DNA from: Oleiagrimonas sp963747595
Lineage (GTDB): Bacteria > Pseudomonadota > Gammaproteobacteria > Xanthomonadales > Rhodanobacteraceae
DNA length: 64,000 nt
Assembly: GCA_963747595.1 (NCBI GenBank)
Contig: CAVVFO010000001.1
Span: forward strand, 248,001-312,000
Reading direction: 5' to 3'
Position numbers and translations under genes: made by a program
Shown here: positions 57,902 to 64,000 of the stretch, piece after piece
Layout: each line of letters starts with the position of its first letter
Position numbering within the stretch: position 1 is the first letter of the stretch
The notes under the pieces: model-generated
Told to the model about the DNA's origin: nothing
What the model saw: the letters and a program-made list of their open reading frames with translations, nothing else
Databases searched by the model: none

Positions 57902-57928
57902 GTGACGACGCATCGCTCACCTTTTTTT
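57902..57928 (+). terminator. Orphan plus-strand terminator between hns and proS
   Basis: GTGACGA ... TCGCTCAC forms a hairpin (one bulge) followed by TTTTTTT (57922-57928) on the plus strand, where no gene lies. A 16-codon frame (57889-57939, AGGG upstream of its ATG) reads through it. A second palindrome, GTAGAGG/CCTCTAC, follows near 57937. It could end a small RNA or a short peptide transcript. Confidence 0.4.
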
Positions 57929-57993
57929 CTGCCGCGTAGAGGCTCCATCCTCTACCTCGGGTGCTGACGCAAAGCCCCTGCAGAGCTGGCGAT

Positions 57994-59700
57994 TTATTCC
58001 GTGGGAGATAACAACTGCAGCAATGCATCCCGGTCCAGTGTGCGGTTTTCACTTTCGCTGCGGGCACGGTATTCGAATGTCCCCTGGGAGAGACCGCGTT
58101 CACTGATGACAATGCGGTGCGGAATGCCGATCAGTTCCATGTCGGCCAGCATCGGTCCGGTGCGCAGGCCGCGGTCATCCAGCACGGTATCGATGCCGCG
58201 CGCAGTAAGTGTGTCGTACAACGATTGCGCCGCGGCGTGCACGGCGTCGCTGTTCTTCGCCGCGATCACGCAGATCGCCACTTGCCATGGCGCCATGGCG
58301 TCCGGCCAGATGATGCCGCGCTCGTCATGGCTCTGCTCGATGGCCGCAGCGACGATGCGGCTGATACCGATGCCGTAGCAGCCCATCAGCAGCGTGCGCG
58401 CCTTGCCCGATTCGTCGGTGACGGCGGCTGCCATGGCGCGAGCGTAGGCATCGCCGAGCTGGAACACGTGTCCGACCTCGATGCCACGGGCGATCCTGAG
58501 CGTGCCCTGGCCATCCGGTGAGGCATCGCCGGTGACCACCTTGCGGATATCCGCCACCTGGGTGATGCGTGCATCACGCGACCAGTTGGCGCCGGTGTAA
58601 TGGCTGCCGTCGACATTGGCACCGCAGACGAAATCGGTCAGTGCGGCCGCAGAGCGGTCGACGATGATGGGCACTGAGTCCGGCAATCCCACCGGACCGA
58701 TGGAGCCGGGATGGGCGCCGGTAGTGGCAAGGACATCGCTCTCGCTGACCAGCACCGATTCACCGAATAGTGCATCCAGTTTGGCGGCCTTGACTTCGTT
58801 GACGGCGTGATCACCGCGCACGCACAACGCCACGGGGCGGCCGCGACCACGCACCAGGATCGTTTTCACGCAGCGGCTCGGGTCGATATCGAGAAACGTG
58901 GCTACGTCCGTGATGCTGGTCTTGCCAGGTGTTTCCACACGCTTCAGTTCTGCACGCGGCTCGGCAGGTTCCTGCGCGGGCGCCACGGCTTCGGCCAGTT
59001 CCACATTGGCGGCATAGTCCGACGTGTCGCTGTACGCAATGGCGTCTTCGCCGGAGTCGGCAAGGACCTGGAATTCGTGGCTGGCCTTGCCGCCAATGGC
59101 GCCGGTATCAGCCTGCACTGCGCGAAAATGCAGCCCGAGCCGGCTGAAGATGCGGCTGTAGGCGTCGTACATCTTCTGGTAGGTCTCGGCCAGCGATTCC
59201 GGGGTGAGGTGGAACGAGTAGGCGTCCTTCATCAGGAATTCGCGCGCCCGCATGACCCCGAAGCGCGGCCGGATCTCGTCGCGGAACTTGGTCTGGATCT
59301 GGTAGAAGGTGCGCGGCAGCTGCTTGTAGCTGTTGAGCTCATGCCGGGCGAAATCAGTGATGACTTCCTCGTGGGTGGGGCCGTAGCAGAACGACTGTTC
59401 CTTGCGATCCTTCATTTTCAGCAGCTGGCCACCGAATTTCTGCCAGCGGCCGCTCTCCTCCCACAATTCGCTGGGCTGGATCGAGGGCATTTGCATCTCG
59501 ATGGCACCGGCGCGGTTCATCTCGTCGCGGACCACGTTCTCCACCTTGCGCAATACGCGCAGGCCCAACGGTGTCCAGGTGTAGATGCCGGCGGCCAGCT
59601 TGCGGATCATGCCCGCACGCAACATCAGCCGATGGCTGGCGATTTCCGCATCGGCAGGCACTTCCTTGACGGTGGCGAGGTGAAACTGACTCAAGCGCAT
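57994..59700 (-). CDS. proS: Prolyl-tRNA synthetase (bacterial type with editing domain)
   Basis: The 568-residue enzyme charges tRNA-Pro. Class II motifs are RDEMNRAGAIEMQMPSIQP (motif 1), FRDEIRPRFGVMRAREFLMKDAYSFH (motif 2) and MGCYGIGISRIVAAAIEQ (motif 3). Between motifs 2 and 3 lies the INS editing domain (from about residue 225). ATG 59700 begins the usual RLSQFHLATVKEVPADAE; the open frame upstream to 59871 is not conserved. Confidence 0.95.
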   Translation of the reverse strand: MRLSQFHLATVKEVPADAEIASHRLMLRAGMIRKLAAGIYTWTPLGLRVLRKVENVVRDEMNRAGAIEMQMPSIQPSELWEESGRWQKFGGQLLKMKDRKEQSFCYGPTHEEVITDFARHELNSYKQLPRTFYQIQTKFRDEIRPRFGVMRAREFLMKDAYSFHLTPESLAETYQKMYDAYSRIFSRLGLHFRAVQADTGAIGGKASHEFQVLADSGEDAIAYSDTSDYAANVELAEAVAPAQEPAEPRAELKRVETPGKTSITDVATFLDIDPSRCVKTILVRGRGRPVALCVRGDHAVNEVKAAKLDALFGESVLVSESDVLATTGAHPGSIGPVGLPDSVPIIVDRSAAALTDFVCGANVDGSHYTGANWSRDARITQVADIRKVVTGDASPDGQGTLRIARGIEVGHVFQLGDAYARAMAAAVTDESGKARTLLMGCYGIGISRIVAAAIEQSHDERGIIWPDAMAPWQVAICVIAAKNSDAVHAAAQSLYDTLTARGIDTVLDDRGLRTGPMLADMELIGIPHRIVISERGLSQGTFEYRARSESENRTLDRDALLQLLSPTE

Positions 59701-60042
59701 GGGGACGACTCTTGACTTGAAGAAATGATGGGGCATCGCAGCAGCAACCATGGACAGCGTGTAGTGCATGTCCATGGCCGTAGTCGATGGCGTTGCGTTG
59801 ATCCGACACCACGTGGGCAGCGTACCGGGTGTGCGTGGCCGGACCGGCACCCGGTGCGCAGGAACAGGCATGCAATGCCTGACCTGTCGATCCGGATGAT
59901 CGACGATGAACGACTGGCGGGGTCGGCCTGCATCCGCAGAGTGGATACCTTGCCGATGATCCCCCGGGGCGAACTCAGGGCCTCCCTGGCACGGTCATTG
60001 TAAATGACCCGGCCGGAGGCGCACAGAGGTGTCGGTTGCGGC
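59701..60042. other. 342-bp region upstream of proS with no recognised feature
   Basis: The stretch between the proS start and the end of the DUF4124 gene holds short frames on both strands with no family resemblance or ribosome sites, and no clear hairpin with a T-run. It presumably contains the proS promoter. Confidence 0.5.
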
Positions 60043-60489
60043 TCAGTGCTTGCAGTACTGGTGGTATTGACTCTGCTCGCGGCGGAGCTGTGTTTTCCGG
60101 TCCTTTGCGGATATGGCGTGCAACTTGCCATTGGCGCCGGATGTGTTGAGCGCCTGATTGCCTTTCAACAGCGCGATATTGCTGGACAGGCGCTCGCACA
60201 CGCTTTTGCGATTGCTTGACGTGTCCGCCACCGGCGAACTGCCCGATGCGCCCTGGCCGTTGCCCGTCTTGGTGACTTTGGCAGATGCCTGCATCGTGCC
60301 GTTTTTGGAGACACTGGTTGGCGCCGACGACTTGACGTGTACTTTTGAGTATTTCACGCCTTGCGGGGGGGGCGCGTCGGCGTAATGCACGGTGCCGGCG
60401 CTGTCGGTCCACCTATAGACCTGCGCCCAGGCGGCAGCCGGAACGATGACAGTCAGCAGGACGAGCAGTGCGATCAGTTTGTTTTGCAT
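60043..60489 (-). CDS. DUF4124-domain exported protein
   Basis: A 148-residue protein with a signal peptide (LIALLVLLTVIVPAAAWA) and the DUF4124 block QVYRWTDSAGTVHYADAPPPQGVKY right after it. A Ser/Thr/Gly-rich linker and a C-terminal basic helix with two cysteines (SVCERL, YHQYCKH) follow. DUF4124 proteins are common periplasmic proteins of unknown function in this order. ATG 60489 has GGGAGA upstream; a longer frame to 60555 lacks a site. Confidence 0.85.
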   Translation of the reverse strand: MQNKLIALLVLLTVIVPAAAWAQVYRWTDSAGTVHYADAPPPQGVKYSKVHVKSSAPTSVSKNGTMQASAKVTKTGNGQGASGSSPVADTSSNRKSVCERLSSNIALLKGNQALNTSGANGKLHAISAKDRKTQLRREQSQYHQYCKH

Positions 60490-60809
60490 TGGAGAATCTC
60501 CCACCATCCCTTGGAGCCATGCAGGCCATGCGCTGTGCGGCGCGGTCTTAAACAAGGCGACAATACACTACGTGTTGCGTGTGATCCGATGACGCGACAG
60601 CGCTGCCATGGCAGTTGCAATGGCTTCTGTCTCCACCATGCAGGCAGCGCGAAGGCAGCATAGTCCAGATTGTCCCGCGTTGCAGTCGGGATTCCGCCGC
60701 AGTCATCATCCGGCCCATGCCGCATGTCACCCCCCGCTCTCGTGTGCAGGCGAGCCCGGACGATGCTTTACACTGCAGACATCGCCACGCGAATGACTGA
60801 CAACACACC
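60490..60809. other. 320-bp divergent intergenic region
   Basis: The region lies between the DUF4124 gene (minus) and pssA (plus) and must carry both promoters. No convincing -35/-10 pair, operator or RNA motif was recognised. Frames inside it are short and composition-driven. Confidence 0.5.
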
Positions 60810-61595
60810 ATGAACCCGTCCAATTCAACCTCGACGCGCCGGGCGCGCGGTATTTATCTGCTGCCGAACCTGTTTACCACCGGTGCCATGTTTTCCGGCT
60901 TCTACGCCATCGTGGCGGGGATCCAGGGGCATTTTGCGGCCGCGGCGATCGCCGTGTTCGTCGCGGCATTGCTGGACGGCATGGACGGGCGGGTGGCGCG
61001 CCTGACCGGCACGCAGACCGATTTCGGTGTGCAGTACGACTCGCTGTCCGACCTGGTCAGTTTCGGCCTGGCGCCAGCGCTGGTGATGTACACCTGGTCG
61101 CTGTCGGTGCTGCGCGATTTTGGTCCGCTGTGGGGCAAGATCGGCTGGGCGGTTGCGTTCATCTATGCCGCGTGTGCCGCGTTGCGTCTGGCGCGATTCA
61201 ATACCCAGGCGGGCGTCGCGGACAAGCGCTATTTCCAGGGTCTGGCGAGCCCCGCGGCTGCCGGATTGCTGGTCTCGTTCATGTGGGCCATGCTGCATGC
61301 CGGCGTCGGCGGCGCGCAGGTGTGCTTTCTCACTGCCTTGCTGACACTGGCCGCCGGCCTGCTCATGGTCAGCCGGGTGCGCTATTACAGTTTCAAGTCC
61401 TGGCCGCGGCAGGACCGGGTGCCGTTTCTGTGGGTCATCGTGGCCCTGTTGATCCTGGTGTTGCTGGCCGTCGATACCGCCGATGTGCTGTTCGCCATTG
61501 CGCTGGTGTACGTGATCTCGGGGCCGGTGATGACGGTGATGGGCCGCGCATCGCATCGACGTCGCGTGCGTCGCGGCAGGGATCACGTGGAGTAG
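60810..61595 (+). CDS. pssA: CDP-diacylglycerol--serine O-phosphatidyltransferase
   Basis: An inner-membrane enzyme that makes phosphatidylserine, the precursor of phosphatidylethanolamine. The 261-residue protein has the CDP-alcohol transferase motif DGMDGRVARLTGTQTDFG continuing to D-SLSD (DG-x2-AR-x8-G-x3-D-x3-D) near residue 53. About eight helices follow. It has the size and helix count of the integral-membrane (type II) PssA, unlike the peripheral E. coli enzyme. No strong ribosome site is visible. Confidence 0.92.
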   Translation: MNPSNSTSTRRARGIYLLPNLFTTGAMFSGFYAIVAGIQGHFAAAAIAVFVAALLDGMDGRVARLTGTQTDFGVQYDSLSDLVSFGLAPALVMYTWSLSVLRDFGPLWGKIGWAVAFIYAACAALRLARFNTQAGVADKRYFQGLASPAAAGLLVSFMWAMLHAGVGGAQVCFLTALLTLAAGLLMVSRVRYYSFKSWPRQDRVPFLWVIVALLILVLLAVDTADVLFAIALVYVISGPVMTVMGRASHRRRVRRGRDHVE

Positions 61596-61601
61596 GTCCC
61601 G

Positions 61602-62078
61602 GTGGCAGCGAACCTCGCGCATCGCGCTCGCCTGCTGCGGGCCATGGGGGTGACACCGATGCAGCTGCGCACGGTGGCCGATGCCGTGCCGGTGCGGCAC
61701 GATACGGGTAGTGTCGAAGACAGCAGCGCGGATGCCCTGGTGGATGTGGCGCTGGTGATTCCGGCCGGCGTGGCATCGCCGCACCTGGACCTTCTGGGGC
61801 GCGCCATGACCGCTTTCGGCGCACGTTTCGCCCGCGCCGCGCGGCTCACGGTGGCAGACGGCACGGTCACGGCGGCGATTCCTGCGGCCAGGGCGTATCT
61901 TGCGTTCGGCGAAGCGCAGGCGCGGGCGCTGGGCCGCGACCTGGATGCTGCCGTGATGGCACACGCCGAGGTGGTGCTGGTGGATGGACCGGAGCAACTG
62001 GTCAGTGCACAGGGCAAGCGCCGCCTGTGGGTGGCCGTCAACGCATTGCGACGGCGCTGGCGACAGGGGCATCGGTGA
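61602..62078 (+). CDS. Probable DNA polymerase III psi subunit (HolD-like)
   Basis: A 158-residue soluble protein that most tools would leave hypothetical. Its N-terminus (RARLLRAMGVTPMQLRTV) resembles the N-terminus of E. coli HolD as I recall it (RDWQLQQLGITQWSLRRPG), the part that binds the chi subunit. A Trp near the C-terminus (RLWVAVNALRRRW) fits the HolD end (ALWQQI). The gene directly precedes rimI, as holD does in E. coli. It starts at GTG 61602 with GGAG upstream. This is a similarity read by eye and needs profile confirmation. Confidence 0.5.
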   Translation: MAANLAHRARLLRAMGVTPMQLRTVADAVPVRHDTGSVEDSSADALVDVALVIPAGVASPHLDLLGRAMTAFGARFARAARLTVADGTVTAAIPAARAYLAFGEAQARALGRDLDAAVMAHAEVVLVDGPEQLVSAQGKRRLWVAVNALRRRWRQGHR

Positions 62079-62079
62079 C

Positions 62080-62571
62080 ATGGTTGCGGTGGTCAAGCCG
62101 GCACAGCCGCACATGCGCCCCATGCAGCGCGAGGACCTGACGGCGGTCTCCGCCATCGAGTCGCGCGCCTACGCGTTCTACTGGAACCCCGGCATTTTCA
62201 GCGATTGCCTGAAAGCCGGCCATGCATGCTGGGTCTTGGCCGACGAGACGATCATCTACGGGTACGGCGTGCTTTCCAGCGGCGCCGGTGAGGCACATAT
62301 TCTCAACCTGTGCGTGGCACCGGAATATCAGGGCATGGGGCATGGTCGCCGCATCATGCGTCGGCTGCTCGACCTGGCGCGCTGGCTAGGTGCCGAGCGC
62401 GTGTTTCTGGAGGTGCGCCCGTCGAATCCGGTGGCGCTGCGCCTGTACGAGAGCGGCGGCTTCAACGAGGTGGGGCGGCGACCGCGCTACTATCCGGCGA
62501 AAAACGGGCGCGAGGATGCCATCGTCATGGCGCTGGAACTGCTGCCGCCGGATATGTCCTCGCTGCAATGA
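62080..62571 (+). CDS. rimI: Ribosomal protein S18-alanine N-acetyltransferase
   Basis: A 163-residue GNAT enzyme that acetylates the N-terminal alanine of S18. Acetyl-CoA motif A is ILNLCVAPEYQGMGHGRRIM (Q-x-x-G-x-G) near residue 72. FLEVRPSNPVALRLYESGGF is the RimI-type catalytic region. ATG 62080 is one base after the holD-like stop codon. Confidence 0.92.
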   Translation: MVAVVKPAQPHMRPMQREDLTAVSAIESRAYAFYWNPGIFSDCLKAGHACWVLADETIIYGYGVLSSGAGEAHILNLCVAPEYQGMGHGRRIMRRLLDLARWLGAERVFLEVRPSNPVALRLYESGGFNEVGRRPRYYPAKNGREDAIVMALELLPPDMSSLQ

Positions 62572-62642
62572 GGATACGTTGCGTGGCCGGGGTGTCCGTT
62601 GGTGCGGGATGGCCGGGGGTGATTTCGATCGCTCGGCCAGCA

Positions 62643-62721
62643 GACGGCTCCGCGCTGCGCGCTTGAGCCGCCCTACTGCTAGCCCGTAGGGCGGCTCAAG
62701 GAGCACGGCGACGGAGCCGCC
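62643..62721. repeat. Inverted pair of GTAG REPs between rimI and valS
   Basis: One element ends CCGCCCTAC at 62676 and its inverted mate begins GTAGGGCGGCTCAAGGAGC at 62686, so the GTAG heads face each other across 9 bases. It lies between convergent genes and could serve as a two-way terminator. Confidence 0.8.
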
Positions 62722-62759
62722 TGCTTGCGGGGAGGGGCGGAACAGGCCAGGGATGCCGA

Positions 62760-64000
62760 TTACAAGCGGTCGCGTTGTTCGTGCAGCACGTTCCGCTGAT
62801 TTTCCCAGTCGACCAGCCGCTGGCGTTCCTGCGCCACCACGTCGGCAGGTGCATTGTCGACAAAACGCGCATTGCCCAGCTTGCCTTCGCATTTCCTGAT
62901 CTCGGCCTCGACGCGGCCGATCTCCTTGGCCAGGCGTGCCTTTTCCGCATCCAGATCAATCAGGCCTTCCAGCGGGATCAAGACCCGCAGGGTGCCGACC
63001 ACGCTGGCGGCAGCGGCCGGTTCCGGTGTACCCGGATCCATCCATTGCATCGATTCGATGTGGCCGAGGAATTTGATCTGGGCCTCGAATGCCTTGGCAC
63101 GGCGGCGATCATCGGCATCGCCGTCGGCCAGCAGCACATCGATGGCCTTGCCGGGCGCGAGGTTCATTTCGGCGCGGATGCGACGGATACCGGTGAGCAC
63201 TGCCTTGAGCCACTCCACGTCGGCTTCGGAGCCAGGGTAGGGAATGAAATTGTCCTGGTGCGGGTACGGACGCCGCATCAGCGTGTCACCCTCGATGCCC
63301 AGTTTCGGCGCCACCGATTGCCAGATTTCCTCGGTGATGAAGGGAATGATCGGATGCAGGGCGCGCAGCACGGATTCGAGCACCACCAGCAATGTGTGCC
63401 GCGTGGATGCGGCGGCCGCTTCGTTGTCGCCCTGCAGCGCCGGCTCTTCGACATTGCTCAGGGCAGGCTTCGACAGCTCCAGGAACCAGTCGCAGTAGTC
63501 GTTCCAGACGAAGGCGTACAGCGCCTGTGCCAGATGGTCGAAGCGGTAGCTGGTGAAGTGCTGATCGACCTCGGACAAAGTGTGCCGCAACCGTGACAGG
63601 ATCCAGCGCTCGGCCTCGGTGACAGGCTCGGCCTGTTTCACTGGCGTCGCATCGCCGGACTCGCCCTCCACGTTCATCAGCACGAACCGCGCCGCGTTCC
63701 ACAGCTTGTTGCAGAACGCCTTGTAGCCTTCGGCGCGGCTGATGTCGAAGTTGATGGTGCGGCTGTAGCTGGCCAGCGCGGCGAAGGTGAAGCGCAGCGC
63801 GTCGGTGCCGATGGCCGGGATGCCCTCCGGGTACTCCTTGCGGATGCGCTTCTCGACCCTGGCGCGCACCTGCGGGATCAGCAGCGATTTGGTGGATTTT
63901 TCCACCAGCGGCTGCAGCGCGATGCCGTCGATCAGGTCCAGCGGATCCAGCGTGTTGCCCTTGGACTTGGACATCTTCTTGCCTTCGGCATCGCGCACGA
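62760..64000 (-). CDS. valS: Valyl-tRNA synthetase, C-terminal part (cut by window edge)
   Basis: The frame enters from the right edge within the catalytic core: GKKMSKSKGNTLDPLDLIDG holds the KMSKS loop that stabilises aminoacyl-adenylate. The remaining part is the anticodon-binding helical domain (NKLWNAARFVLMN, FVWNDYCDWFLELSKP, HPIIPFITEEIWQ) and the C-terminal coiled coil (AEKARLAKEIGRVEAEIRKCEGKL) typical of bacterial ValRS. The N-terminal half, with HIGH and the editing domain, is outside. The ATG at 63998 is internal. Confidence 0.95.
   Translation of the reverse strand, partial: VRDAEGKKMSKSKGNTLDPLDLIDGIALQPLVEKSTKSLLIPQVRARVEKRIRKEYPEGIPAIGTDALRFTFAALASYSRTINFDISRAEGYKAFCNKLWNAARFVLMNVEGESGDATPVKQAEPVTEAERWILSRLRHTLSEVDQHFTSYRFDHLAQALYAFVWNDYCDWFLELSKPALSNVEEPALQGDNEAAAASTRHTLLVVLESVLRALHPIIPFITEEIWQSVAPKLGIEGDTLMRRPYPHQDNFIPYPGSEADVEWLKAVLTGIRRIRAEMNLAPGKAIDVLLADGDADDRRRAKAFEAQIKFLGHIESMQWMDPGTPEPAAAASVVGTLRVLIPLEGLIDLDAEKARLAKEIGRVEAEIRKCEGKLGNARFVDNAPADVVAQERQRLVDWENQRNVLHEQRDRL

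Noticed and set aside
57763..58112. Short minus-strand frames downstream of proS
   Set aside because: Cys/Ser-rich, without ribosome sites or homology; one overlaps the proS 3' end.

Overview
The window is GC-rich, densely coded DNA from a gammaproteobacterium of the Xanthomonadales/Lysobacterales, most likely Rhodanobacteraceae (Rhodanobacter/Dyella type). This rests on a Xanthomonad-style TonB-dependent receptor beside secreted glycosidases, a hemP with a Fur box, the gene order ribE-ribB-ribH-nusB-thiL-pgpA, and dispersed GTAG-headed REP palindromes like those of Stenotrophomonas. It is chromosomal. I see no tRNA, rRNA, phage, IS element or CRISPR. The GH5-like gene at the left edge and valS at the right edge are cut by the window.

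Region 1 (1-17.7 kb) is a plant-polysaccharide locus. It holds a GH5-like glycosidase, a TonB receptor, a secreted GH43-SGNH fusion, a secreted GH93/sialidase-fold glycosidase and a GH3 beta-glucosidase (bglX). A GalP-type galactose/H+ symporter and a complete De Ley-Doudoroff galactose route lie between them: dehydrogenase (SDR), lactonase (SMP-30), dgoD, dgoA, dgoK and the FadR-type repressor dgoR. The first two genes of that route are the last two of the operon, and five of its junctions overlap or nearly touch. Arabinose-releasing enzyme types next to galactose catabolism suggest an arabinogalactan or pectic side chain as substrate (inference).

Region 2 (17.7-27.2 kb) is mixed housekeeping: a CPXCG protein, a nicotinamidase, cytochrome b561, a double Usp protein, two tiny coupled genes (35 and 26 codons), a two-component system with a carbohydrate-binding-like sensor domain, trpE and a ybjQ homologue. 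Region 3 (27.2-33.1 kb) is the FMN-riboswitch-led riboflavin cluster running into nusB, thiL and pgpA, with an LD-carboxypeptidase inserted. Region 4 (33.1-36.6 kb) holds a UPF0016 manganese exporter behind a yybP-ykoY riboswitch, an aldo-keto reductase, hemP and a formate/nitrite-family channel.

Region 5 (36.7-55.8 kb) is the most unusual part. A consensus sigma-54 promoter precedes one periplasmic adaptor, one ABC ATPase and ten MacB/FtsX-type permease genes arranged as five A/B pairs. These are followed by a sigma-54 activator, a small exported protein and a histidine kinase. The operon appears to encode its own regulators. A 26-bp perfect inverted repeat followed by T7 lies between the ATPase and the first permease.

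Region 6 (56-64 kb) has a ThrE-type exporter, an H-NS-family protein, proS, a DUF4124 protein, pssA, a probable holD-rimI pair and the C-terminal part of valS.
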